A stretch of 64,000 bases of DNA from Bacteroidia bacterium (GCA_033391075.1 JAWPMV010000001.1:4278001-4342000), one strand, 5' to 3'; counted from the stretch's first letter, positions 35,103-44,350 are shown. Made by a program: numbers and translations. The notes: a model not told the origin generated them from the letters alone.

Positions 35103-36812
35103 ATGCAAAAGATATATTCCACTTTCCTTCTAACTCTCCTCTTTCTGCTGAAAGGGATCTTCCTTTCTGCCCAACTTCCTCAGGCAGAATACATGAAGAT
35201 TCACTTTGACAAGAGTTTCTATATCGCCGGAGAAGATGTTTGGTTCTCCCTTCATTTTCTTTCGCCCGAAAATCGCAAAAGTGAAGTCGTTTATGCGGAA
35301 TTGTTCTCTCCGGAAGGTGAGCAATTGATCCGCCATACCCTGAAAGTAGAAAACGAGCAAGTTTCAGGAGACTTCATTTTACCGGCAAATCTGGCAGAAG
35401 GATACTATACCATGAGGGCTTATACCCGCTGGAACCTCAACTACGATCCCCCGATCATGTTGGAGGCTCAAATTCCTGTGTACAATGCGGTCAGAGAAAT
35501 AAGTAGTTTACCGAAACTGGAAGAAGGAAATTATGCCCTGAATAGTTCAGATGAACTGAGCATCAATCTTGAGAAAAATATCTATAAGCCCCGGGAAGAG
35601 GTTAAACTGAATATCAGTGGGAAGCATGATAAACTGATTCATGTCTCTGTTTCTGTAACAGATTTGAGTTATGAAGAAGATTTGATCCATGAAGACCTGG
35701 CCAGCAACACCTCCGAAGGCAGATTTAAAACAGAGGAGGAAAAGCTGGAAGCAGAGTTCAAATTGAAAAAGGTATTTCGCCTACGCCATCCAGATACGCG
35801 AGAGCCGGTCAATTCCAATTTCATCATGGGATTTGTGAAACTCAATCACCAGAAATTGATACGTACGGCCGAAAATGGATATGTAGATTTTCCTCTGGAC
35901 AATTTTTACGATAGCACGGTTATCCAAATTTTTGATGCCAGCCCCTTTCAGGATACTTATATCCCCTTAATTGAGACGGTAAAGGATTCTTTTGAGCTTC
36001 CCCCTCCGAGTCTAAACCAAGATACCCCTCCCTTGACAGAGGCAGTCAAACATTATATCCTCAAATATCAGCATCGCTTCCAGGTGAGTAAGCTCTTTGG
36101 CAACATGGATTTGATCCGGGCACGTGCTCAACAAGTGGTCCCCTCTCAATTCAAGCCCACCAATGTTTATCGCACCAATGATTTCATTGATCTTGAGAGT
36201 ATGTCGGAATTTTTCAAGCAAGCCATTCCGCCCGTCACCTATAAAGCAGGGAAAGTAAAAGGAGACAAAATCATCAAAGCGCGTTTGAAGCTTTATGTTC
36301 CTCATAAAGAACCTATCTATAATAAACGGATCATCAAGAAGCCAGCTGTAATGCTGGTAAATGATTATTTCACCTATGATACAGAGGCCATTCTAAATAT
36401 TCCTCTTAGCAATGTTGAGCAGGTAGAGATATACAATACGGTCGTTGAACTACCTACTCAATTTGGGCCAATTGGAGATTTTGGAGCCATCGCTGTGATT
36501 ACCCGTGATGGAACTACGCCTCCTGAGATTGCAGAAACCGGCAACAACATCAAGATTTCAGGTTTCTATAGTCCTCGTCAATTAAAGACCATTGATTACG
36601 GAAGCATTGATCACAGGCTAAGCAAAATTCCGGATTTCCGACCTCTGATCTATTGGAATCCACAAGTCCCTCTTTCTCCCACTGAAAGCTCCAGCCTGAG
36701 TTTTCCTGCCGGAGATCAGCATGGTTCTTATCTGATTCGGGTGAAAGGAATTACCGCAAGTGGGGAGTTTGTGACAAGCGAGTCAGTGTTTAAGATTAGC
36801 TACCTTCCTTAG
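35103..36812 (+). CDS. MG2-domain protein with barrel-less TonB plug-like domain (copy 1)
   Basis: 569 residues with a signal peptide (about 1-24). Residues about 30-130 match a macroglobulin MG2-type domain ('FDKSFYIAGEDVWFSLHFL', then 'LAEGYYTMRAYTRWNLN'). The middle is a further beta-sandwich region (about 150-330). Residues about 400-475 look like a TonB-receptor plug ('VMLVNDYFTYDTEAILNIPL', 'NVEQVEIYNT', 'FGPIGDFGAIAVITRDG'), but no beta-barrel follows. It is the partner of the receptor just upstream and has a paralogue at 45468. The architecture suggests a secreted accessory that docks on or mimics receptor plugs; this is inference. Confidence 0.75.
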   Translation: MQKIYSTFLLTLLFLLKGIFLSAQLPQAEYMKIHFDKSFYIAGEDVWFSLHFLSPENRKSEVVYAELFSPEGEQLIRHTLKVENEQVSGDFILPANLAEGYYTMRAYTRWNLNYDPPIMLEAQIPVYNAVREISSLPKLEEGNYALNSSDELSINLEKNIYKPREEVKLNISGKHDKLIHVSVSVTDLSYEEDLIHEDLASNTSEGRFKTEEEKLEAEFKLKKVFRLRHPDTREPVNSNFIMGFVKLNHQKLIRTAENGYVDFPLDNFYDSTVIQIFDASPFQDTYIPLIETVKDSFELPPPSLNQDTPPLTEAVKHYILKYQHRFQVSKLFGNMDLIRARAQQVVPSQFKPTNVYRTNDFIDLESMSEFFKQAIPPVTYKAGKVKGDKIIKARLKLYVPHKEPIYNKRIIKKPAVMLVNDYFTYDTEAILNIPLSNVEQVEIYNTVVELPTQFGPIGDFGAIAVITRDGTTPPEIAETGNNIKISGFYSPRQLKTIDYGSIDHRLSKIPDFRPLIYWNPQVPLSPTESSSLSFPAGDQHGSYLIRVKGITASGEFVTSESVFKISYLP

Positions 36813-37064
36813 GGAGACAGAAAATTCTTATTGCTGCCCACCCTTGTGGATTTTATCCGTTATAGAGTTAGGGTAAACTAACGCTTACCTGTAAATGAAT
36901 GAGAAACCCCTGGATTCTGCCTAATGGAAGCTGCTATCACTACCTTTTCCTCTCTTTTTGTCAGTCTATACGCGCTCACATTTTTACCTCTGATGTCAAG
37001 GCTGGGAATGAATAGGGTTAAAACGCTGTCCAATAGCGAGTTTGCCAGATATACCTATGTAAAA

Positions 37065-37083
37065 AATTAGATATTTTCTAATT
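37065..37083. promoter_or_regulatory. Perfect dyad AATTAGA-N5-TCTAATT before the second TonB receptor
   Basis: A 7-base perfect inverted repeat with 5-base spacer lies 60-78 bases before the ATG at 37143, just upstream of a -7-like box. Its position suits a repressor or activator operator. The first receptor gene lacks an equivalent in its 5' gap. Confidence 0.45.
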
Positions 37084-37095
37084 GGGAGTTTTTTG

Positions 37096-37103
37096 TATTT
37101 TCG
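37096..37103 (+). promoter_or_regulatory. -7-like box (TATTTTCG) before the second TonB receptor
   Basis: TATTTTCG differs from TAnnTTTG at one position and lies 40 bases before the start codon. A -33 box is not clear. Confidence 0.3.
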
Positions 37104-37142
37104 CCAATTGGAATTACATCTGGTTATCAAATACCCTATCGA

Positions 37143-39896
37143 ATGCAACGAATACTTCTACTGTTATTCTTTTTTCTTACAGTTCTCTTTGCCACTCCTA
37201 TTTCGGCCCAAGGTCAGGACGAGGCCTTGCTGAATACCAAGATTACTGCCAGTTTTTCCGGACAAAATTTATTGCAGGTCTTTTATGACCTCGAGCAACG
37301 CTATCCGGTTCAATTTTTCTATAAGGAAGAATGGATCCCCAGAACAGGGATAAATTCCAATTTCAGTGCCGAGCCTTTAGGTTCTGTTTTGGCGAAACTT
37401 ATGGATGAGGCAGGTTTGGAATATGTTCAATTCGGACCCAATGCCCTTATAGTGGGTCGGATGTCTGATATTGCGACGCTTGAGTCCTTCTCTTATGCTG
37501 ATTATCTCACAGATGTAGATGCTGTAAATAATCAGGAGAAAAGCATCATTAACAAGCTGAGCATAGTTGGAGACTCTACCCTTCGTCCTTTACCTACCAG
37601 TGCCAAAATCTCCGGAACTATTTATGATGTAGAGAGTGAAGATGTTCTTCCTGGTGCGCAGATTATTTTTCCGGATTTAAAGAAACAGGCTTTTGCTGAT
37701 TCTGAAGGAAATTTTGAAATCGATATTCCTACAGGAAAGCATGAAGTAAGTATCGAAGCTCCGGGGCATGAGAAAGTAACCACTTTCCTACAGGCTTATT
37801 CGGATGCTGATTGGGACGTTCCCCTTTACTACACAGCTTATCAATTGAATGAAGTATTGCTTCAGGCCGAATCAGCTGGACAAAATAAAACCTCTGCAGA
37901 AGCAGGGCGGGTAAATATCTCTATTGTTGATATCAAAAAACGTCCCGCTCTCTTAGGTGAAGTCGACATTGTAAATACCGTACTCCTACTCCCTGGAGTT
38001 AGTACCGTAGGTGAGTCAGCCTCCGGTTTCAATGTGCGGGGAGGAAATGTAGACCAAAACCTGATCATGCAGGCGGGCAATATCATTTTCAACTCTTCTC
38101 ACCTTTTTGGATTCTTCTCGGTATTCAATCCGGATGTAGTACAAAATGTGAGTTTATATAAAGGACATATTCCTGCTCAGTTTGGAGGTCGTGTTTCCTC
38201 TGTACTGGATGTAGAAGTAAAAGACGGTAGTTTCCGTACTGTAAAAGGAACAGGAAGTGTTGGCCTTTTCTCGAGTAAATTCTCCCTCAACGGTCCAATA
38301 GTAAAAGAACAAAGTTCATTTGTGATCGCCCTTCGTGGTGCATACCCAAATGTTCTTACCGGTTATATAGATAATGTTCCTGAAGTTTCTCAAAGTAGTT
38401 CTTACTATGGAGACGCAACCATAAAACTCACCCAGAAATTGGGAGACAATGGTAAAATTGCCCTCTTTGGATATGGGAGTAAAGACTTCTTCCGTTTCTC
38501 TGAAGACTTTGGTTTTAGCTGGGAAAATTATGCATCAAGTTTGACCTGGACCCAGATTTACAACAGCCAGCTTTCTTCCAAAATAGAAGCCAAGGCCGGT
38601 AGATATTTCAGTAATTTCTTTAATGCCACTGGTGTAGAAGGAACGACCAATGATGCTGGAGTGAATAATTATGGTTTCCGCGCCAATGTTCAGTATGTTC
38701 CCAATCGCAAGCACAATTTCAACTTTGGAGTGGAAGGGAACTACTATGACATCCTGGACAATGAAACTCGTCCTTTTGGGGACAATTCAGTAGTTATCCC
38801 TCGTACCGCTCCGAAAGACCAGGGACTGGAATTGGGACTTTATGTAAATGACGATTTTGATCTCAACGATTTTATCCGCTTCTCTGCAGGTCTTCGCTTC
38901 TCCAGTTTTGCGAATGTAGGGCCTTACGATGTCAGTATCTACGAAGAAAACAGAATCAGAACGGATGATACGCGCATCAATACAATCAGTTATGGCAGTG
39001 GAGAGCAAATCGAAACCTTTGCCAACATAGAGCCTCGTATTTCTCTACGAATTCGTTTCGACGAAACCAGCTCCATGAAAGCAAGTTACAACCGCGTAAA
39101 TCAATATCTCCACCTGATATCCAATACTGCTTCTACCACGCCTATCGATATCTGGCAGGTAAGTAATAATTATTTCCCCGCCCAAAGAGCTGACAACTAC
39201 TCTCTGGGATTCTTTAAAGATTTCGGAGTAAAGACCTGGAAGACCTCTCTTGAATTCTTCTACAGAGATATGTCAGGCCTGGTAGTAACCAAGGACTTCG
39301 CCAGCTTGTTGGGTAATTCTTCTATAGAAACAGAAGTACTCAATGCAGTAGGATATGCTTACGGTAGTGAATTTAGCATAAACAGAAGCTTTGGAAACCT
39401 GGACCTGGAACTTTCTTTCACCTATGCAAGAACCTTTAGAAAGGCAGACGGCAATCCTGAAGGGGTAACGGTAAATAATGGAGAGTTCTTCCCCGCTGAC
39501 TTTGATAGTCCTATCAATATCAATTTCAGTGCAAAGTGGCAGCAGCGTTCTACTCGTACCTTCGGTATCAACTTCCTCTTCAGATCAGGAAGACCCGTAA
39601 GTGCACCTGAAGGAGTATTCCCACTCTATCCTTCATTGCTTGTGCCGACTTTCACCGAAAGAAATACCCTGAGAATTCCTGACTATCATCGTCTGGACTT
39701 CTCATATACCTTTGATGATGGGCTGGTAAACAAAAGGAAGTTCAAGACAGACCTGACATTCAGTGTTTATAATGCATATGGAAGAAAAAATCCTTTCTCT
39801 GTTTTCTTCAGGAGAGAAGGACTTGAGTATCGTGCATTTACACTATCAGTTCTGGGAACCATCCTTCCCTTTGTTAGTTACAATTTCCGATTTTAA
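37143..39896 (+). CDS. TonB-dependent receptor with STN and carboxypeptidase-regulatory domains (copy 2)
   Basis: 917 residues, collinear with copy 1 over its entire length. Signal peptide (1-22), STN domain (ITASFSGQNLLQVFYDLEQRY, VQFFYKEEWIPRTG), carboxypeptidase-regulatory domain (ISGTIYDVESEDVLPGAQI), plug (NTVLLLPGVSTVGESASGFN, LYKGHIPAQFGGRVSSVLDV), and barrel ending in FVSYNFRF. Differences from copy 1 are scattered. Its codons use more GGT, CGT and GTT than copy 1, which may reflect higher expression (qualitative reading). Five DUF4249 lipoprotein genes follow directly (gap 17 bases), then an MG2/plug protein. Substrate unknown. Confidence 0.92.
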   Translation: MQRILLLLFFFLTVLFATPISAQGQDEALLNTKITASFSGQNLLQVFYDLEQRYPVQFFYKEEWIPRTGINSNFSAEPLGSVLAKLMDEAGLEYVQFGPNALIVGRMSDIATLESFSYADYLTDVDAVNNQEKSIINKLSIVGDSTLRPLPTSAKISGTIYDVESEDVLPGAQIIFPDLKKQAFADSEGNFEIDIPTGKHEVSIEAPGHEKVTTFLQAYSDADWDVPLYYTAYQLNEVLLQAESAGQNKTSAEAGRVNISIVDIKKRPALLGEVDIVNTVLLLPGVSTVGESASGFNVRGGNVDQNLIMQAGNIIFNSSHLFGFFSVFNPDVVQNVSLYKGHIPAQFGGRVSSVLDVEVKDGSFRTVKGTGSVGLFSSKFSLNGPIVKEQSSFVIALRGAYPNVLTGYIDNVPEVSQSSSYYGDATIKLTQKLGDNGKIALFGYGSKDFFRFSEDFGFSWENYASSLTWTQIYNSQLSSKIEAKAGRYFSNFFNATGVEGTTNDAGVNNYGFRANVQYVPNRKHNFNFGVEGNYYDILDNETRPFGDNSVVIPRTAPKDQGLELGLYVNDDFDLNDFIRFSAGLRFSSFANVGPYDVSIYEENRIRTDDTRINTISYGSGEQIETFANIEPRISLRIRFDETSSMKASYNRVNQYLHLISNTASTTPIDIWQVSNNYFPAQRADNYSLGFFKDFGVKTWKTSLEFFYRDMSGLVVTKDFASLLGNSSIETEVLNAVGYAYGSEFSINRSFGNLDLELSFTYARTFRKADGNPEGVTVNNGEFFPADFDSPININFSAKWQQRSTRTFGINFLFRSGRPVSAPEGVFPLYPSLLVPTFTERNTLRIPDYHRLDFSYTFDDGLVNKRKFKTDLTFSVYNAYGRKNPFSVFFRREGLEYRAFTLSVLGTILPFVSYNFRF

Positions 39897-39913
39897 TCTA
39901 AGCGCTTTTTCCT

Positions 39914-41002
39914 ATGAAAAGGATAAGAATAATCGGCAAACTTTTACTGAGTCTCCTATTGGCTTTCCAGCTTTCTTGTGTTTCTCAGTTGGAAAATCCG
40001 CTGGAACTCGAGCCACAACTGGTTATCAGTGGACAGTTCAGTAACAGTCCGGGCGCTCGGGTGATTCGCGTACTTTCTGTAGAAGGCCTGGATGGTAAAG
40101 GTACCCAGCTTGAAGCCACAGGTTCCATCTATAAAGATGGACAAGTATTTGCCGATTTGGTGGTAAATGCAGAGGGTGATTTAGCACTTCCCACAAATTT
40201 TGTCGTGGAAGAAGGCTCAGAATATTTTGCAGAAGTAGTTACCAATGGCAATAATGTATACCGCTCAGCACCTCAGATTGTACAACCTAAATATGAGACC
40301 CAAAGTATTTCTTTTGAAGTTGAGGAAGACATTGAAAGTTCTCGCTTTCTGGGCCTCACGGTAAACAGATCTCGCATCGAATTTTTTGCCCATGTAGATC
40401 TTCCCGATCCACAAGTAGAGAAAAGATATTACAGATGGGTGGTTGATGAAGCCTGGAATTATATAGAATCTAATCAGGATGATACTTGCTATTTGGCGAA
40501 TACCATTTTTGATAATACTTCTTCTTTGGTAACCAATGCCAGCGGTCTGCTGCAGACCGGCGAAGCGCGTGTTTCCATTCTGGACAGAAGACTCGATAAT
40601 ACCTTCGCTCACACCCATTTCGTCAATGTTTACCTACATTCCCTCGATGCCCGGACCTTTGAGTTTTATGAGAAGTCAGCACGTCTGACCAGTGGGACAG
40701 GTACCATCTATGATGAAGTACCCGGGCCCTTCAGAGGAAATTTGGCAAATGTGGCTGATCCGGAAGAAGTCGTTCTGGGTTGGGTAGAATTTTTTCTGGC
40801 AGATACCCTTCGCTATCAATTGCGAAGAGATGGGATAAATAGTACAGTTCCTACACAATGTGATGATATACCTGGAGGTGGGCCTTGTCCCCCTCAGATA
40901 CCACCACCTGGCGGAGGTCTTCCTCCTCCTTGTCAATGCAATGCATGTGCAGCGGTTTTGGGTCAGGATGCATTAAGTCCTCCTGAATATTGGATAGATT
41001 AA
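39914..41002 (+). CDS. DUF4249 lipoprotein 1 of 5
   Basis: 362 residues. Lipoprotein signal ends LLAFQLSC, followed by VSQLENPLELEPQ. DUF4249 marks: 'LVISGQFSNSPGARVIRV', 'GSIYKDGQVFADL', 'KRYYRWVVDEAW', 'FVNVYLHSLDARTFEFYEK' and 'EVPGPFRGNLANV...VLGWVEFFLADTLR'. The C-terminus carries a Pro/Gly-rich linker and a Cys cluster (CPPQIPPPGGGLPPPCQCNAC) and ends PPEYWID at the stop. DUF4249 proteins sit next to TonB receptors in Bacteroidota, probably on the outer membrane surface; function unknown. Closest relative in the window is copy 4. Confidence 0.88.
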   Translation: MKRIRIIGKLLLSLLLAFQLSCVSQLENPLELEPQLVISGQFSNSPGARVIRVLSVEGLDGKGTQLEATGSIYKDGQVFADLVVNAEGDLALPTNFVVEEGSEYFAEVVTNGNNVYRSAPQIVQPKYETQSISFEVEEDIESSRFLGLTVNRSRIEFFAHVDLPDPQVEKRYYRWVVDEAWNYIESNQDDTCYLANTIFDNTSSLVTNASGLLQTGEARVSILDRRLDNTFAHTHFVNVYLHSLDARTFEFYEKSARLTSGTGTIYDEVPGPFRGNLANVADPEEVVLGWVEFFLADTLRYQLRRDGINSTVPTQCDDIPGGGPCPPQIPPPGGGLPPPCQCNACAAVLGQDALSPPEYWID

Positions 41003-41025
41003 CTCAGTTTTTAACGCTTTTATAG

Positions 41026-42105
41026 ATGTTCAACTTCCAGTCGATACACAGAGGAATATTTGCAGGCATTTGTGCGTGCCTCCTCATTCTATCTGCCTGT
41101 GTCCAGGAGTTGACAAATACCCAGGCTCTACAAGAAACCCTTGTAATAAGTGGACAATTAAGTAATAGCCCCAAATTCAGGGACATCAAAGTTCTCAGGG
41201 TAAATAACCGACTGGGTACCGGAGATTCTCTGGATGCAGTTGTGAGTTTGTATAAGGACGGACAATTTCTGACTGATTTAAATAAGGTTGCCCCCGGAAC
41301 TTATAGACTCCCATTAAATCTTGAGATAGAAGCCGGATTTAGCTATTACACAGAAATCCAACTTGAGGGAAATTTATATCGAAGTCTCGAGCAAAAAGTT
41401 ACTACTACCGCAGATACAGATAGTATTAGCTTTCGTATCCTGACCGAAGATGAGTATACCCAGGAAAGAGGATTCGCAGAACCTGTTGTCCTGAAGGGCA
41501 TAGAATTCTCCGCACATCTGGATCTTCCCGAACTTACAGATGGGGAGGTTTTTTATAGATGGGTAGTAAATGAAGTCTATAGCTTTGTAGAATCAAATAA
41601 AACAGATACTTGCTACATCCGGGAAGCGATTGAAGAAAATACCTTTAGTCTGGTATCCAATACAGACCCGGACATTAGCTTTGGGAAAGTTAAAGTTCCT
41701 ATCCATTTACAGGGACTGGACAAATCTTTTGCATACAAGCACTATATCAATGCCTACTTACACAGCATTGACAGGAGCACTTATGAATATTATTCAAAGG
41801 TAAAGGACCTGACGAGCATTGATGGAACCATTTATGACCAAATTCCTGGTCCTATCGATGGCAATATCAGGAACCAGGACAATCCAGATCTACATCCTGC
41901 GGGTTTTGTGGAGTTTTTTCTGGCCGATACCTTTTACTATGGACTAAACAGATCGAATATACCCTCTAATGTACCTGAACAATGCTGGGATATCCCGGGA
42001 GGAGGACCTTGTCCCCCAGACCCCACGGTTCCCTGTAAATGTCTGGCCTGTGAGGCAATATGTGGAGAAGAGGCATTGACTCCCCCGGATTACTGGGTGG
42101 ATTAA
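41026..42105 (+). CDS. DUF4249 lipoprotein 2 of 5
   Basis: 359 residues. Lipobox LSAC, then VQELTNTQALQ. Conserved DUF4249 segments include 'LVISGQLSNSPKFRDIKV', 'VSLYKDGQFLTDL', 'VFYRWVVNEVYSF', 'YINAYLHSIDRSTYEYYSK' and 'IPGPIDGNIRNQ...AGFVEFFLADTFYYGL'. The C-terminal Cys cluster is shorter than in copy 1 (CKCLACEAICGEEAL) and ends PPDYWVD. A 23-base gap from copy 1 shows tight operon packing. Divergent enough from copy 1 (much less than half identical by eye in the middle) that the duplication is old. Confidence 0.87.
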   Translation: MFNFQSIHRGIFAGICACLLILSACVQELTNTQALQETLVISGQLSNSPKFRDIKVLRVNNRLGTGDSLDAVVSLYKDGQFLTDLNKVAPGTYRLPLNLEIEAGFSYYTEIQLEGNLYRSLEQKVTTTADTDSISFRILTEDEYTQERGFAEPVVLKGIEFSAHLDLPELTDGEVFYRWVVNEVYSFVESNKTDTCYIREAIEENTFSLVSNTDPDISFGKVKVPIHLQGLDKSFAYKHYINAYLHSIDRSTYEYYSKVKDLTSIDGTIYDQIPGPIDGNIRNQDNPDLHPAGFVEFFLADTFYYGLNRSNIPSNVPEQCWDIPGGGPCPPDPTVPCKCLACEAICGEEALTPPDYWVD

Positions 42106-42133
42106 AGAGCACATACCTTGAATAACAATTGAT

Positions 42134-43186
42134 ATGAATAGGCTAACTCACATATCAAAGATTTTATTTTCCGCCCTGATCCTGCTTGGATTGGGACTGT
42201 TTTCCTGTATAGAAGAATTGGAAAACCAGGTCCCGGTTTCTGGCCAACTGGTGGTTAGTGGTCAGTTTAGCAATAGTGATTCTTTGCGGCAGATAAGCAT
42301 ACAAAGAATAAATAGCATTACAGGTAGTGGGGCAGCCCTTAGCGCAAGTGGTCGTATCTACCGGGACGGAACAGATCCTATCGAATTGGTCGAAGTTGAG
42401 ACGGGAATATTGCGAGCTCCACAGACCTATGTTTTCGAAGAAGGCAGAGAGTATTTCGTAGAAATTAATTTAGAGAATCAGGTTTATCGGTCCAAAGCTC
42501 AGCTTGTCCAACCGCTTCTCCATACAGATTCCATCAGTTTTGAGGTAAGGGAAGAAAGAAATGATGATAGGAGGCCTGGAGAACCCATCCTCTTCCGTAA
42601 AATCGAATTTTCGGCTTATGTAGACTTGCCTGATGTAAATGAAAGACAGGCATATTACAGATGGGTAGTTGATGAGGCCTGGTTATTTATTGGTCTGGGA
42701 GTTGGCAGTATTTGCTATGTTCAGGAAAATATTGCTAACAATCCGTATCAGGTCATCAGCAATACCGTTCCAGGAGCTAAAGTTGGTTTGGTCGGAGTGC
42801 CTGTACTGGACCATGATCTCGATTTTAGTTTTGAACATCAGCATTATATCAATGTTTATTTACATAGTGTAGATGCAGCAACTTTTGATTATTACGAAAA
42901 GAATCAACGTCTGATTGGTATAGATGGGACCATCTATGATGAGATACCAGGAGAAATCGAGAGTAATATCCTGAATGTCGACAGACCAGATGAAAAAGTC
43001 AGGGGCTGGGTGGAGTTCTTCCTCGCAGATACCTTGAGATTGAAAGTTTTGGGGAGTCAAATTCCTGCCCCGGTACCCCAGCAATGCAATGTACCACCTG
43101 GAGCTACGCCTCCAAATCGGTGCTTGAGTTGTCCAGGTACATATGGAATAACTTCAATAGAAAAACCTTTTTATTGGGAAGATTGA
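42134..43186 (+). CDS. DUF4249 lipoprotein 3 of 5
   Basis: 350 residues. Lipobox FSC, then IEELENQVPVS. DUF4249 segments: 'LVVSGQFSNSDSLRQISI', 'GRIYRDGTDPIEL', 'AYYRWVVDEAWLF', 'YINVYLHSVDAATFDYYEK' and 'IPGEIESNILNV...VRGWVEFFLADTLR'. The C-terminal Cys region is reduced (CNVPPGATPPNRCLSCPG) and the tail ends KPFYWED. It is the shortest member and lacks the long PPPGGG linker. Same operon. Confidence 0.87.
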   Translation: MNRLTHISKILFSALILLGLGLFSCIEELENQVPVSGQLVVSGQFSNSDSLRQISIQRINSITGSGAALSASGRIYRDGTDPIELVEVETGILRAPQTYVFEEGREYFVEINLENQVYRSKAQLVQPLLHTDSISFEVREERNDDRRPGEPILFRKIEFSAYVDLPDVNERQAYYRWVVDEAWLFIGLGVGSICYVQENIANNPYQVISNTVPGAKVGLVGVPVLDHDLDFSFEHQHYINVYLHSVDAATFDYYEKNQRLIGIDGTIYDEIPGEIESNILNVDRPDEKVRGWVEFFLADTLRLKVLGSQIPAPVPQQCNVPPGATPPNRCLSCPGTYGITSIEKPFYWED

Positions 43187-43196
43187 ATAAGAAAAT

Positions 43197-44300
43197 ATGA
43201 TAGATCGATATATGAACAGAGTTTTACTGATACTGGGAGTATCCCTCTTAGGATTGAGTGCATGTGTAACTCAATTGGATAATCCCCTTGAGCTGCAACC
43301 TCAGCTCGTGATCAATGGAGTATTCAACAATAGTGCCGGCCAAAGGCAGGTAAGTGTCCGTCTGGTTGATGACCTGGATGGTAATGGACAGATTCTGGAT
43401 GCTAGCGGTTCCATTTATAAAGATGGGCAGCTATCTGCAGACCTGATAAACAATCCGAATGGAGAGCTCGAACTTCCAGCAGGATATGTCATTGAAGCAG
43501 GGTCCGAATACTACATTGAATTGATTACAAATGGGAACAAAGTCTATCGTTCAATCCCTCAGGTAGTAGCTCCTAAATACGAAACGGAAACTATCAGTTG
43601 GGAAGTTGTCGAAGATGTAGACAGACCCTTTTTCAGAGGGGATCCGATTGTTAGATCTACCATCGAATTTTTTGCACATGTCGATTTGCCTGATGCAGAT
43701 GCAGACAAACGCTATTACAGATGGGTTGTAGATGAAAGTTGGGATTTTCACGAATCCCCCATTTCGGATACCATCTGTTATCTTACCAAATCCGTATCGG
43801 ATTATAGTGCCTCTCTCCTCACTAATGCCAGCAATTTGCTTCAGGTAGGTCAGGCCAGAAAATCAGTGGCCATACGCGATTTTGATAATTCTTTTGCAGA
43901 AACTCATTACTTTAATGTATACCTCCACTCGCTCGATGCCAGAACATATGAATTTTATGCAAAATCTGAGCGTCTGACAAGTGGAACAGGTACCATATAT
44001 GATGAAGTACCCGGACCATTTAGGGGAAATATCTCCAATGTAGATGATCCGGAAGAAGTTGTACTGGGATGGGTTGAGTTCTTCTTGGCGGATACACTCA
44101 GGGCTCGTCTTTCTGGAGACGACTTCAGGGCACAAAACTTCTTTGTATCCACGCAGTGTAACCAAACCGGAGCACCCGGCCCTTGTCCTCCGCAGATTAC
44201 CCCTCCCGGAGGAGGTCTTCCCCCTCCTTGTCAGTGTCTGGATTGCCAGAATGTATTGGGAGAGGATGCACTCAATCCTCCTTTTTATTGGGAAGATTAA
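43197..44300 (+). CDS. DUF4249 lipoprotein 4 of 5
   Basis: 367 residues from the ATG at 43197; an ATG at 43212 (MNRVLLI) is an equal candidate. Lipobox LSAC, then VTQLDNPLELQPQ. Segments 'LVINGVFNNSAGQRQVSV', 'GSIYKDGQLSADL', 'KRYYRWVVDESWDF', 'FNVYLHSLDARTYEFYAK' and 'EVPGPFRGNISNV...VLGWVEFFLADTLRA' are very close to copy 1, as is the C-terminal CPPQITPPGGGLPPPCQCLDC and the end PPFYWED. At the DNA level the 43975-44105 stretch is highly similar to 40675-40805. It most likely arose from copy 1 by a recent duplication or gene conversion. Confidence 0.88.
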   Translation: MIDRYMNRVLLILGVSLLGLSACVTQLDNPLELQPQLVINGVFNNSAGQRQVSVRLVDDLDGNGQILDASGSIYKDGQLSADLINNPNGELELPAGYVIEAGSEYYIELITNGNKVYRSIPQVVAPKYETETISWEVVEDVDRPFFRGDPIVRSTIEFFAHVDLPDADADKRYYRWVVDESWDFHESPISDTICYLTKSVSDYSASLLTNASNLLQVGQARKSVAIRDFDNSFAETHYFNVYLHSLDARTYEFYAKSERLTSGTGTIYDEVPGPFRGNISNVDDPEEVVLGWVEFFLADTLRARLSGDDFRAQNFFVSTQCNQTGAPGPCPPQITPPGGGLPPPCQCLDCQNVLGEDALNPPFYWED

Positions 44301-44350
44301 CAGTAAGTGATAATTGACTTTGGCTTTTTGCATATGAAAAAATAAGTCTG

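Larger units (their letters stand above)
36813..37142. other. Intergenic region between the two receptor cassettes
   Basis: About 330 bases without a gene. Contains the dyad 37065-37083 and a -7-like box at 37096-37103, so the second cassette probably has its own promoter. A short GTTAG/CTAAC stem is near 36867. No strong terminator is seen after the first MG2/plug gene. Confidence 0.55.
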
